From: CAWAMR01 sp963783095
GTDB lineage: Bacteria > Planctomycetota > Planctomycetia > Gemmatales > Gemmataceae
Assembly: GCA_963783095.1 (NCBI GenBank)
Contig: CAWAMR010000002.1
Span: 372,001 to 436,000, forward strand
Length of the DNA stretch: 64,000 nucleotides
Reading direction: 5' to 3'
Within the stretch, counting starts at the first letter, position 1. Each line of letters starts with the position of its first letter. The notes under the pieces are model-generated. The model was not told the origin of the DNA and ran no database searches. It saw nothing but the letters and a program-made list of their open reading frames with translations. This document shows, in pieces, positions 39,508-48,913 of the stretch. The translations under genes were made by a program, and so were the position numbers.

Positions 39508-41626
39508 ATGAAGCAGGAACTCACGACCGTTCGGGCTGTTTGTCCGCACGATTGCCCCGATACTTGCGGCATGATCGTGCAGGTAAAGGATGGCCGGGCT
39601 GTATCCCTGCGCGGCGATCCCGAACATCCTTTTACTCGCGGCTTCCTGTGTCAGAAAGTCTCGCGCTATCTCGATCGCGTCTACCACGAAGGCAGGCTCC
39701 TTTATCCCATGAAGCGCATCGGCCCCAAAGGTAAAGGCCAATTCACCCGTATCACCTGGGCCGAGGCGATCCAGACCATCGCGGAACGCTTTGCAACGAT
39801 CGCTGCATCCAAGGATGGTCCGCAGGCGATTCTGCCTTACAGCTACGCCGGGACGATGGGCAAACTTCAGGGTTCCAGTCTCGATCGGCGCTTTTTCCAT
39901 CGACTCGGCGCTTCGCTTTTGGATCGGACCATTTGCGCCACCGCCGGCGCGATTGGCTGCGATATGACGCTCGGTACGCGCGCCGTGATGGATCCCGAAG
40001 CAGTGATTCATAGCCGGTATATCATCAACTGGGGATCGAATACCTGCATGACCAACAGCCATCTGTGGGCCATCATGGTTCAGGCCGCACAGCGCGGTGC
40101 TCGGATCATCACCATCGACCCCTATCGTTCCCCGACCGCTTCGCGCAGCGACTGGTGGATTGCGATTCGGCCCGGCACCGATGCCGCGCCTCGCGCTGGG
40201 AATGATGCACATTCTCTTCCGCGATCGCCGGGAAGATGCCGATTATCTGGAGCGCTACTGCATCGGCGCAGCGCAATTGCGCGAGCGAGTGTTGACCGAA
40301 TACCCGCCCGACAAAGTGTCTGCGATCACGGGGATTCCCGTCGCCGATATTGAAACCCTCACCGAAGAATTTGCCGGAACGATGCTCGAACGCGGCGGTC
40401 CGTCGCTGATTCGCCTCAACTATGGCATGCAGCGTCACGGCGGGGGTGGCATGGCGGTTCGCACGATCACCTGTTTGCCGGCCGTTGCCGGCTCATGGCG
40501 TTATCCCGGCGGTGGCGCGTTACTCAGTACCAGTCAACTGGCTCCCTTCAATAGCGTCGCACTGGAACGCCCCGATCTGATCCCACCCGGCACGCGAACC
40601 ATCAACATGGTTCATTTGCCGGAAGCGCTCAACAATGAACTGGCCCCGCCGCCGGTCCGAGCAATGTACGTCTACAACTCGAATCCCGCCGCCATTAATC
40701 CGGATCAGTCACGTGTGATTCAGGGTCTCATGCGCGAAGATCTGTTTACGGTGGTTCACGAACAGTTCCAGACGGATACCGCCGACTTTGCCGATATTCT
40801 TCTTCCCGCGACAACCCAGCTCGAACACTTCGACATCCACAATGCCTATGGGCAACTCTACATCCAAACCAATGAACCCGCCATCGCTCCGCGTGGCGAG
40901 AGCAAGTCGAACAACGATGTATTTCGACTGCTGGCCAAGGCCATGCGGTTTGAGCCGGAACTTTTTGAAATCGGCGATGAGGAACTGGCCAAACAATCGC
41001 TGGTGGTGAACGGGTCCAACAGGGCTTACCCACCCCAAACCGCCTTCGACGGTATCAGCCTGGAACGCCTGCGCGAAGAAGGCCCCATTCGCCTGAATCT
41101 GCCGAAGGATTATGCGCCGTTCGCAGAAGGAAAGTTCGGCACGACCTCGGGGAAATGCGAACTCTACAGCGCTAAAATGGCAGTGCTGGGGATGGACCCT
41201 TTGCCGACCTATATACCGCCGCACGAAGACCCGCTCACGAAGCCGGAGATGGCAGCGAAATATCCGCTGCAAATGATCTGCCCGCCCGAATCATCCTTCC
41301 TGAATTCCACGTTCGTCAACGTGGACTCCTTGCGAAGATCGGCCGGGGAGCCGACGGTTCAGCTTCATCCCGACGATGCGATGAAGCGTCGCATCGATCC
41401 CGATCAATGGGTGCGTGTGTTCAACGATCGCGGCAGTTTCCGGGCCAAAGCGATCGTCGGTGAAATGGTGAAGGCGGGCGTCGTGGTATCGCTGGGAGTC
41501 TGGTGGAACCGCTACACGACGGACGGCGTGAACTGCAACACGACGACGAGCACGGCGTTGACGGACCTGGGCGGCGGAGCGACATTCTTCGATAATCTGG
41601 TCGAAGTCGAGCCTTTGGCGGGTTAG
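39508..41626 (+). CDS. molybdopterin-dependent oxidoreductase (one frameshift)
   Basis: About 705 residues. ATG 39508 with GGAGG upstream. The N-terminus has the 4Fe-4S binding pattern VCPHDCPDTCGM followed by GFLCQKVSRYLDRVYHEGRL. The molybdopterin domain includes ILPYSYAGTMGKLQGSSLDR, IINWGSNTCMTNSHLWAIMV, ARIITIDPYRSPTA, and later VRAMYVYNSNPAAINPDQSR, ILLPATTQLEHFDIHNAYGQ. The C-terminal molydopterin-dinucleotide domain shows NSTFVNVDSLRRSAGEPTVQ and RYTTDGVNCNTTTSTALTDLG in two parts. This is the DMSO-reductase superfamily type with no signal peptide, so probably cytoplasmic; the substrate is not evident. An extra c at ~40187 splits the frame in GTDAALALGMM. No small electron-transfer subunit lies beside it. 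Confidence 0.92.
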
Positions 41627-41762
41627 ACATTTTTTGGTTGCCAAATGATTTGAAACCTGTTGAAATAAACTTGCTGGGGCGTGATTTCTGAAGTTATGGG
41701 CGAGCTTTGGGAGGATCGCCCCGGCATTTTTTCACAACTTGAAAAGAGCGCGGTTTGCCGTC

Positions 41763-41929
41763 TTTGCACAAAATTCCAAATCTCAAATCTCAAAATACAA
41801 ACAGATCCCAAATCTCAAAAGCAGAACAAATGCAAACCTTGCAACAGACACATTTTGAGGTTTTCTTTTCGTTTGGGAGTTGGAGGTTGTTTGGAATTTG
41901 TTGATTGTGATTTGGAATTTTTGTGCAAA
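41763..41929. repeat. AT-rich inverted repeat element
   Basis: TTTGCACAAAATTCCAAATC near 41763 is matched in reverse at 41911-41929 (TTTGGAATTTTTGTGCAAA). Between them lie runs of CAAATCTCAAA and TTGGGAGTTGGAGG that pair less perfectly. The element fills most of the 310-base gap between the molybdopterin enzyme and the convergent kinase gene and could terminate both. It differs in base composition from the genes around it. Confidence 0.7.
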
Positions 41930-41936
41930 GCCCGGC

Positions 41937-43798
41937 TCATGCATCAGGCTCGGATTGTCGGCTGTGCGTGAGATGGCGCTCGAATTCCGTCATCATCTTT
42001 GCCACAGCCTCGGCGTCGTGGAAATCGATATCCCCGAACCTGGCCATCTCGACCGGATACTCAGTTCGTAACTGCGCTACAATTTCATCGACCGAGCGAT
42101 TCATTCGCGGCAGCTTCCGACGCCAGAGCCAACCCCTGGCGAACCAAAGCAGCACCAGTGTCATAAAACCGCTTCCGAGCCCAAGAACAATTTGCAGGCC
42201 GACCGCGCGGTAAAAAAAGTGATAACCCACAACCCCCACAGTTGTTCCAACGCCCCCGGCCAAAACCAGTATGAAGCTGAAAGCAACCAGGAACAGGAAA
42301 ATGCTCTTTTTCGTCCAGGTGAATGTGGCGGTCATCCTCCTCAGTGTCTCGACAATGCTTGCCAACCCCGTCAGGAACCTGTTTCGTCGCCTCACTTCGC
42401 TGAGTTCGCGCATCTGCGATGCTACCGAGTCGGCGACCTGGTCCAGTGCCTCCGGGCTGAGCACGGCCGGCGCTTTTGATGGACCCAGGGTCGGCTTCTG
42501 ACTCACATTCGAACCGACTTCCCTTGCCGCCGGGGCTTCCGAAAGGAGTAACCCAAGCTCTACTGCAACCTCGACCGCACTCGCCGGTCGATCTTCGCGC
42601 TCGGAAGCCGTGCACGACTCGAGAAACTCGATCATTCCCGCGGGCATACCTTTGGCTGCGAAGCGCTTCTTCCAGCCTGGCCCGCGCGGAGCCTCGGCGG
42701 TCAAGTCGCCGACCAGGAGTTGAAACCAGATCACACCGATCGCGTGGACGTCGTCGCGCGGGTCGGCCTTGGCGGTGCCGCGTGCTTGCTCCGGGCTGGC
42801 ATAGTAGAGCGAATAGCCGCCATAGGCCGACGCTGCGGTTCGTGTGCTGGCCAACCCGGTATGTCGGGCGGCCCTGCCGGCGGCTTCCGCAGTGATCGCA
42901 CCGATGCCGAAGTCAGCGATTTTTAGATGGGCGGAAGAGCCTTCACCGTTGACAACCAATATGTTGGCTGGTTTCAGGTCGCGGTGGATGATTTTCCGGA
43001 CGTGGGCGAACGCCACGATCTCGGCCAGTCTTTGCATGAGCCGGGCACCTCGGCCGGTGAGGGACCACCGCGCTGACGGTGCCACTCGACGATCAACCCG
43101 CCCAGGTCGCCGCCCTCGACCAGCTCGTATTCCAAAAACGGCGGCTCCGCCGACAAGAAGGTTTGTCGGAGTTGGACGATCCCGGGATGTGTTCCTTCCC
43201 ACTGGATCTTACCGAGCAGTTCCACTTCCCGACGCAGCGACTCTGCCGCTTCCGCATCGATACAGAACTTGAGTGCCACGGGCGGTGAACCTGGCAGGAG
43301 CGGATTTCTGACCTTCCACACTTCGCCGAACCCGCCGATCCCAAGCAGTTCGAGCAATTCAAAATCGCCGACGCGATCGCCGGATACAAATCGCGGCGAC
43401 CGGGGCGGCAACAGCGGCACGAGGTCTTCCATGCGCGCCAGAACCAGATCATGCGGAACTGTCCGCCCAATCGCGTCGGAAGGCCGGCGAAGCGTGCGGC
43501 GAACCTGGGCCGGAACGGCGAGAAGGTAACTTTCGAGCCGAAGTTGATCGCTTTGAGACCGGTTCCCCGCCAGTTCAACGACAACCTCGCGCACCGCAGC
43601 TCGAATTTCAGCGGTGGTAGCCTGAGCGAGCGCTGCGAGTTCATCGCGCCGCTCTTTCTCTTTTTTTTCCTTCCCCCACCATTCCCAAACCTGGGAAGCA
43701 ATCACGGAGCCGATCTCCACGACGGAGGAGACCCCGCCGGTAATGACCGGAAGAGCCGATTTGCCAATACCTTGGAGAAAGGACATGGGGATGGCCAT
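41937..43798 (-). CDS. Ser/Thr protein kinase with C-terminal membrane helices (one frameshift)
   Basis: About 620 residues. The N-terminal ~115 residues (MAIPMSFLQGIGKSALPVIT, then a basic helix KEKKEKERRDELAALAQ) precede the kinase: GIGGFGEVWKVRNPL glycine loop, VALKFC lysine strand, HRDLKPANILVV catalytic loop, IADFGIGAI, and SLYYASPEQARG. After the kinase come a linker and two hydrophobic helices (FLFLVAFSFILVLAGGVGTT and LQIVLGLGSGFMTLVLLW), then a cytoplasmic tail with MARFGDIDFHDAEAV. No extracellular sensor domain is present, unlike the kinase at 1001. One extra c near 43045 breaks the frame at PAEVARLMQRL. Single transcript, start ATG 43798, with GAGGATC upstream. Confidence 0.88.
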
Positions 43799-43909
43799 TG
43801 GTGATCCTCTGAGCAGCGAGTTCGGAAATGCTTACACTCATTATGGAGGTATTCGCACAACTCGAGGAACTATTTGCCAAAAAGCGACAAGATGCGGATT
43901 TGCAGCTTA

Positions 43910-44281
43910 TCAATTTAGTTTCAGGAAGGTCATTGAGGTGCCGTCGAGATCGGTCATCGTCAAGCTGTCGCTGTAAACGAGGACGGTTTCCGTATGGGTT
44001 TTGGATCCTGCCAGCGCTCTGTCGAGATGCATGGTCAGCGAATCACCAAAACCCAATGTGTAGGTTCCAGTGTAAGTTTCGGACCCCGCTCGATAGATAA
44101 GCTTGGCATCGCTGCCAAATTCGAGCTGAAGGAAGCCGGCAGGAACCGATTTCCCTTTGATAGTTGCGGCTTTGGAAGTCCATTTCGTCCCTTCAATCTT
44201 TCCCTTGACGTTGGACTCGCATCCGGCCATGAAAAAGATCAAGGCCACGAGCAAAAGCCGTACAATGTCTTTCGGATGCAT
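43910..44281 (-). CDS. small lipoprotein
   Basis: A 123-residue protein from ATG 44281, with GGGGAG seven bases upstream. The N-terminus MHPKDIVRLLLVALIFFMAG followed by CES is a lipobox, so it should be attached to a membrane by lipidated Cys21. The mature part is beta-rich (GTKWTSKAATIKGKSVPAGF, AGSETYTGTYTLGFGDSLTM, TDLDGTSMTFLKLN), similar in layout to small planctomycete and proteobacterial lipoproteins that sit in a lipocalin-like or beta-barrel fold. It lies upstream of the kinase gene on the same strand with a 111-base gap. The relation between them is not clear. Confidence 0.8.
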   Translation of the reverse strand: MHPKDIVRLLLVALIFFMAGCESNVKGKIEGTKWTSKAATIKGKSVPAGFLQLEFGSDAKLIYRAGSETYTGTYTLGFGDSLTMHLDRALAGSKTHTETVLVYSDSLTMTDLDGTSMTFLKLN

Positions 44282-44530
44282 GAATGGCTCCCCATATCTC
44301 AGAATCGGAGTCTGTGTGAAAATTCGGGTCGGGAAATATCGAAGATTGAATTGGGAGTAATCCCCTCGAATGAATTTTCGGGTCGCTGAGGCTTTTCCCA
44401 ATCGTTCATCACAAACAGTAGTTCGCGATTGGGGATTCATCAGCAAAAAAGCGAGAAAATCAGGCGAAATTCTGTGGTGCAGCACTGGATCTGCTGGAAA
44501 TTGAAACTTACTTGCTCGGGAGAAACAACC

Positions 44531-45028
44531 ATGAAGACCATTCAGAAAATAACGCCGTTCTTGTGGTTTGACGATCAAGCCGAAGAGGCGGGCGGCTTCT
44601 ATACCTCGATCTTTCGAAATTCGAAGATCACCCACATTAGCCGATATGGAGAAGCAGGCTTTGAAGTTCATGGCAAACCGGCCGGGTCGGTGTTGACGGT
44701 GGCCTTCGAACTGGACGGGCAGGCATTCACCGCGCTCAATGGTGGTCCGATGTTCAAATTCAGCGAAGCCATATCATTCCAAATCCTGTGCGAGACCCAG
44801 GAAGAAGTGGACCATTACTGGGGAAATCTCTGCAAGGGCGGAGATGAAAAAAGCCAGCAGTGCGGCTGGCTCAAAGACAAGTACGGTGTATCGTGGCAAG
44901 TGGTTCCGACCGTCTTGAGCACGTTGCTCGGCGACCCCGATCCTGTGAAGTCTCAGAAAGTGATGAGCGCCATGCTGCGCATGAAGAAGCTCGATATCGG
45001 CGAACTTCAACGAGCCTACGGCGGTTAG
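44531..45028 (+). CDS. PhnB-like VOC-superfamily protein
   Basis: Intact, 165 residues, ATG 44531 with GGGAG upstream. It begins MKTIQKITPFLWFDDQAEEA with FYTSIFRNSKITHISRYGEA, TVAFELDGQAFTALNGGP and ending in QVVPTVLSTLLGDPD and MLRMKKLDIGELQRAYGG. This is the PhnB / '3-demethylubiquinone-9 3-methyltransferase' group of the glyoxalase/VOC fold. The methyltransferase name is a legacy label; real substrates are unknown. One betaalphabetabetabeta half is followed by a degenerate second half, as in the family. The gap before it (44282-44530) shows nothing recognisable. Confidence 0.9.
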   Translation: MKTIQKITPFLWFDDQAEEAGGFYTSIFRNSKITHISRYGEAGFEVHGKPAGSVLTVAFELDGQAFTALNGGPMFKFSEAISFQILCETQEEVDHYWGNLCKGGDEKSQQCGWLKDKYGVSWQVVPTVLSTLLGDPDPVKSQKVMSAMLRMKKLDIGELQRAYGG

Positions 45029-45052
45029 GTCATCGAATATGGAGATGATGGG

Positions 45053-45352
45053 ATGGATGCCGGCGAACGCAAACGCCAACCTGGAATCTGCCCCGGCTGC
45101 GGTGGTCCCATCGCCACGCCAAAGTTGTTGACCGGAATGTGGAGTGGTGCCAAGAAGACTGGAACCCCAGCGGGCGGAGCGTATTTTGAAGTTGCCTGCG
45201 GCAAATGTGGCACCGAGCTGATCGCTTACGAAGACGTTTACGACGACGACGGGCACGTGCCCATTCCCGACAAGCCCGTCGCGCCGGAACTGGTTTGGGG
45301 CGAGCGACGAAGTAAACCCAGCCCCCAATCAAGCCGGACAATTCAAATCTGA
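45053..45352 (+). CDS. small zinc-ribbon protein
   Basis: ATG 45053 (or 45057 out of frame) gives 99 residues with two CxxC pairs, GICPGCGGPIATPKL and VACGKCGTELIAYE, about 30 residues apart, so a single structural zinc ribbon. An acidic segment EDVYDDDGHVPIPDKP follows and the tail is basic. It starts 25 bases after the VOC gene and ends inside the convergent kinase gene by a 10-base overlap. The role is unknown; a nucleic-acid or protein adaptor is a guess. Confidence 0.65.
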   Translation: MDAGERKRQPGICPGCGGPIATPKLLTGMWSGAKKTGTPAGGAYFEVACGKCGTELIAYEDVYDDDGHVPIPDKPVAPELVWGERRSKPSPQSSRTIQI

Positions 45353-46236
45353 TAGTCGAGCGATGGCATCTCGCGTAGGCGCGAGTTTTCTCGGCGTTTC
45401 AAGGTGCGGTATAGCTCTAGCCATTGAGGAAGTAGCCGGAACGCAGGTTGGCGCGAGGCAGTATCGATATCGAGCATCCGTTCAAGCAGAGATTTAATCG
45501 ACGGGCCCAAAGAACCAGAAACATTTCCCAATGGCTCCAACTCAATCGGCTTGGTAGGCGCACCATGTCGAAGTGGGTTTTTGCCGGTGAAGAGTTCGGT
45601 CGCGACCAACCCCAATTGAAACACATCACTGGCAGGCGGAGGCTTCGGGCCTCCGTTGTGGTATGCAACAAGTTCTGGAGTTCGGTACATCTGAGCCATT
45701 GCGGCAATGCTTTGACTGGACTCTCCTTGAGATGAGCTCTCCACATCCTGGAACACGAGACCAAAGTCGCCGAGGACACACGTACCGGCTTTCAGGAATA
45801 TGTTTTTCGGCTTGATATCCCGGTGGACTACATACGGATCGCGGCGGGACAAATAGTCTAACGCCGAAAGCAATTGCATGACAATATTGAGCTTTGCCAA
45901 CTCATCCAGCTTGCCGGTTTTCATTCCTTCCCACAGAGTAAGGGGAAGGTATTCCATGATAAAGAACGGACGACCGTTTGGGGCTATGCCTTCGTCGAAT
46001 ACCTTCACGATTGCCGGATGATCGCAGTCCCTCAACACATGGACTTCTCGCATGAACCCTTGTTTCCACTCCTCTTTCGCAGCGCTATCAGGACTGAACA
46101 CCTTTAATGCGAAGAGCACACCCTTTCTCATCCCCGACGTGGCAAGTACAACGGAAACCTTCCCGATTCCTCCCTTCCCAGCAGTGTCGAATTTCTCATA
46201 GGTGATGTCCCGCCATGAGACGAATACCGTGTCCAT
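45343..46236 (-). CDS. small cytoplasmic Ser/Thr protein kinase
   Basis: Intact, 297 residues, a kinase domain with almost nothing else. GKGGIGKVSVVLATSG forms the glycine loop, LFALKVFS holds the lysine, HRDIKPKNIFLK is the catalytic loop, LGDFGLVFQ the DFG, and YRTPEL takes the place of APE. No transmembrane segment. The stand-alone form differs from the two receptor-type kinases of this window. It lies 39 bases downstream of a small partner gene (46276-46551), itself behind a DUF1501 gene on the same strand. The C-terminal tail RLREMPSLDYQI is short. ATG 46236 has no strong ribosome site; translation coupling is not possible across 39 bases. Confidence 0.88.
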   Translation of the reverse strand: MDTVFVSWRDITYEKFDTAGKGGIGKVSVVLATSGMRKGVLFALKVFSPDSAAKEEWKQGFMREVHVLRDCDHPAIVKVFDEGIAPNGRPFFIMEYLPLTLWEGMKTGKLDELAKLNIVMQLLSALDYLSRRDPYVVHRDIKPKNIFLKAGTCVLGDFGLVFQDVESSSQGESSQSIAAMAQMYRTPELVAYHNGGPKPPPASDVFQLGLVATELFTGKNPLRHGAPTKPIELEPLGNVSGSLGPSIKSLLERMLDIDTASRQPAFRLLPQWLELYRTLKRRENSRLREMPSLDYQI

Positions 46237-46275
46237 TCGCCAAGATCCTCATCAATACTTGACCATTGGCCAGTC

Positions 46276-46551
46276 TTATTTCTCGGCGCGGGTTGGTACA
46301 TGAAAGAATGGCGCGTCAGGATTGTCGAGGTTTAAACCCCAAGATAGTCTCCCTTCCCTGAAAAGGTCGTGCCAGCAAGTCAGGATTTCCTGCTGCAGTC
46401 TAATATCGAGGGGAGAACCGAAATGATTGTTGCTGTTGAACTTGCCCCAGACCGCATCGAGTACCACGCTCTGCTGTGAATACCCAACCCCTTTGTTGAC
46501 GCACTGCACGGCCGCTTCATACACCACTTCGAGCAATTTCTTGTATTCCAT
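46276..46551 (-). CDS. small protein paired with kinase, winged-helix-like end
   Basis: ATG 46551, preceded by AGGAAG at six bases, gives 91 residues starting MEYKKLLEVVYEAAVQCVNK. The rest contains GYSQQSVVLDAVWGKFNS, IRLQQEILTCWHDLFREGRL and SWGLNLDNPDAPFFHVPTRA. The last segment (WHDLxRxGxLxWGxNxxNPDxPFFH) recurs in bacterial proteins next to kinases or ATPases and resembles the wing of a winged helix. No function is established. The position between DUF1501 and the kinase, all in one direction, points to co-expression with the kinase. Confidence 0.65.
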   Translation of the reverse strand: MEYKKLLEVVYEAAVQCVNKGVGYSQQSVVLDAVWGKFNSNNHFGSPLDIRLQQEILTCWHDLFREGRLSWGLNLDNPDAPFFHVPTRAEK

Positions 46552-46577
46552 GATAGCTTCCTGAATTCTTCGGATCG

Positions 46578-47909
46578 TCACCCGACTTCCGGTATCGGCT
46601 TCATCTCCGCATCCACCAGATAGTGCGGTCGCCCGGTAAAATCTTTCACGGTTGCCGTGCTCAGATCGATGCCCAGATTGTGATAGAGCGTGGCAAATAC
46701 TTCCTGGAAATGAACGGGCCGATCCTTGGCGGTTTCACCCAGGCGATTGGTTGAGCCGATCACTTGTCCTGTCTTCATGCCGCCGCCTGCAAGCAGCGCA
46801 CATGCCACCGACGGCCAGTGATCTCGGCCGCCCTCTTTGTTGATCTTCGGCGTTCGTCCGAATTCGCCCCAGACGACCACCGATACATCTTTGTCCAGGC
46901 CGCGCTGGTGTAAGTCCTCGATCAATGTGGTCAGCCCGCGATCCAGCATCGGTAAATGATGTCGGGCATTCTCGAACGTCGTGCCGTGCGGTTTGCCGTG
47001 CCAGTCCCACCGGCCGTAGGCCAGTGTCACGACGCGCACGCCCGCTTCGACGAGCCTGCGCGCTGCGAGAAAATAGTCGTTCAAGAGCGGCCCGGCATCA
47101 CCGTAACCTGCCGGTTCTGGCGAACCTCTGCCGTACCGGTCGCGGATACGGGCATCTTCGCGCTCCAGATCGAGAGCCTCGGCCAATTTGCTTGAGGTGA
47201 GAATACTGAGCGCCTGCCGGGTGTATTCATCCGCGCCTTCCAGGGTGCCATTGATGTCGGATGCTCGGCGCAGCTTGTCGAAGGTTTGCATCAACGATTT
47301 GCGATCGCTCAGTTGATCGACCGTAATCCCCTTGAGTACCATGCCGGCCATGCCGTCGGCATTGGGTTTGAACGGCGCAAACGACTGACCGAGAAAGCCG
47401 GGCTGCCCGTTGTTTGCCCAAGTCGATGTCTTCATCTTGGGTGCAAGGCCGACAAAGGGCGGAATCGCTTCTTGGACCCGACCTTGCAGTTTGGCAACGA
47501 TAGACCCGAACGACGGCCAGCCGCCGCCGGGTTGATTCTGATGGGTCCGGCCCGTCACACACTGAAAAGACGAGTGGTGTCCTTCCGACCCGACGAGCGA
47601 ACGGATCACGGCGAAACGATCCATCATCGTGGCGAGTTTGGGGAGATGCTCGCAGATGTCGAGGCCGGGCACATTGGTGCGAATGGGGTTAAATTCACCG
47701 CGCACATCGACCGGGGCATCGGGCTTCAAATCAACCATATCCTGATGGGGTGGTCCGCCCGAAAGGAAGATCATGATGACCGATTTATGCGAACAAGTAA
47801 CGCCGGATTGTGCTTCGGCACGGAGAACATTCGGCAAGGAGAGGCCGCCCAGCGTCAACCCGCCCAGTTGGAGAAACGAGCGCCGAGGAATGGATTTGGA
47901 AATCAGCAT
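46578..47909 (-). CDS. DUF1501 family protein
   Basis: Intact, 443 residues, ATG 47909 with AAGGGG seven bases upstream. The start has SIPRRSFLQLGGLTLGGLSL, a twin-arginine signal. Family blocks are SVIMIFLSGGPPHQDMVDLK, ICEHLPKLATMMDRFAVIRS, HHSSFQCVTGR, NDYFLAARRLVEAGVRVVTL, VVWGEFGRTPKINKEGGRDH and GQVIGSTNRLGETAKDRPVH. Unlike the copies at 8492 and 29656 it has no DUF1549/1553 gene beside it. The stop codon overlaps the GTG upstream of the small kinase-partner gene, which may link their translation. Confidence 0.94.
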   Translation of the reverse strand: MLISKSIPRRSFLQLGGLTLGGLSLPNVLRAEAQSGVTCSHKSVIMIFLSGGPPHQDMVDLKPDAPVDVRGEFNPIRTNVPGLDICEHLPKLATMMDRFAVIRSLVGSEGHHSSFQCVTGRTHQNQPGGGWPSFGSIVAKLQGRVQEAIPPFVGLAPKMKTSTWANNGQPGFLGQSFAPFKPNADGMAGMVLKGITVDQLSDRKSLMQTFDKLRRASDINGTLEGADEYTRQALSILTSSKLAEALDLEREDARIRDRYGRGSPEPAGYGDAGPLLNDYFLAARRLVEAGVRVVTLAYGRWDWHGKPHGTTFENARHHLPMLDRGLTTLIEDLHQRGLDKDVSVVVWGEFGRTPKINKEGGRDHWPSVACALLAGGGMKTGQVIGSTNRLGETAKDRPVHFQEVFATLYHNLGIDLSTATVKDFTGRPHYLVDAEMKPIPEVG

Positions 47910-48067
47910 CAATTGCCCCTTAGGAATGGGGTTACGGTAGGACTGATGGTTAGTTTACCCGACCGAAGAGGTTCTTTACAGACATTTTTTCCCACTTCCC
48001 CAAGAGTTGGTTCAAGACGCGAACGGCTCGTCAGCGTTCAGGGAGTGCGACAAGTCACCGCTTCGTC

Positions 48068-48896
48068 TCACACAAGGAGCGGTTGCAAGACGGCGGCTAT
48101 GTCGGCCGGGACGGCAGGCGCGTTCTCAGCGAGGTCGAGCCGCCAGGTTATGTCCGGCTTCACCCGGAACCGTTGCAGGCCGTCGGGTCCCGGATGAACG
48201 ACATCCTCAAAGAATCGCTTGGCGGATACGTGGGAACGAAACTGGTCGGAGGCAGTCGTGGCAAGAGCCTGTCCCCGGAGGTTTTGGAATTCATTGAAGA
48301 GTTGAGGATGAACAACAAGGCCGGCCCATTGTTGAAACCGATTCTGAATGTCGGTGTCGGGCGGAATGGGGATCGTGTCATGGAAGGCACCCGGATAAAT
48401 CGCGGCGTTCATACGTTCTTTGACGCGCCTCGGTCGTCATAAATAATGCCCAGTGGCAGACCCGTTCCATCAGGGCGGCCTTCAGGTGAACGCGAAACGC
48501 GGCGAGTTGACCGGCATAGGCGGCGTTCTCGGCCTGGAGGCTCGGCTCGAGTTCGTCCGGGTCTGCGAAATAGCTTTCGAGGCCATCGCGTCCGGCAACG
48601 ACGCGCAACTGCGGCAAGGCTGCCGTCTGTGTCGCGATAGAAGTCGCGTCCCATTCGTCCCGGTCGACAAGGCCGAACAGGTGTCCAGGATTGCCGCCAT
48701 GATCCCGAAACCACACCAGGACCGCAAGGACAGCGGGCTTGCCCCCAGCTTCCTCGATGATGATTTTGTTCGTGTAGAGATTTGGGTAGGCCAGCTTTTT
48801 CAGCCAGGCTTCGTAAACCAGCTTATCGTTCTGCCCTTCGACGAGCAGAATGCGCTTTCCTGGCGAGGCGTTAAGCGCTTTTTGAACCCGCAGCAC
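48068..48896 (-). CDS. TOPRIM (DUF4435-like) nuclease of an ATPase-TOPRIM pair (one frameshift)
   Basis: About 275 residues. GTG 48896 gives MLRVQKALNASPGKRILLVE with the TOPRIM glutamate in LLVEGQNDKLVYEAW; LFGLVDRDEWDA holds the paired acidic residues. This is the DUF4435/TOPRIM layout found in PARIS AriB and in the C-terminal half of OLD nucleases. A shift near 48425 separates the second half (FHDTIPIPPDTDIQNRFQQW, LVVHPQLFNEFQNLRGQALA and FFEDVVHPGPDGLQRFR). The start lies 17 bases after the ATPase stop on the same strand. The acidic triad suggests a metal-dependent DNase or RNase that the ATPase releases on phage infection. Confidence 0.7.
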
Positions 48897-48913
48897 GGGC
48901 TTGGGAGGAGTGC

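Noticed and set aside
16271..41626. Link between the ModF-like ATPase and the molybdopterin enzyme
   Set aside because: They are 22 kb apart with many unrelated genes between; no shared regulatory motif was found.
47286..48197. A 303-codon open frame on the plus strand
   Set aside because: It is mostly antisense to the DUF1501 gene, and the remainder covers a non-coding gap.
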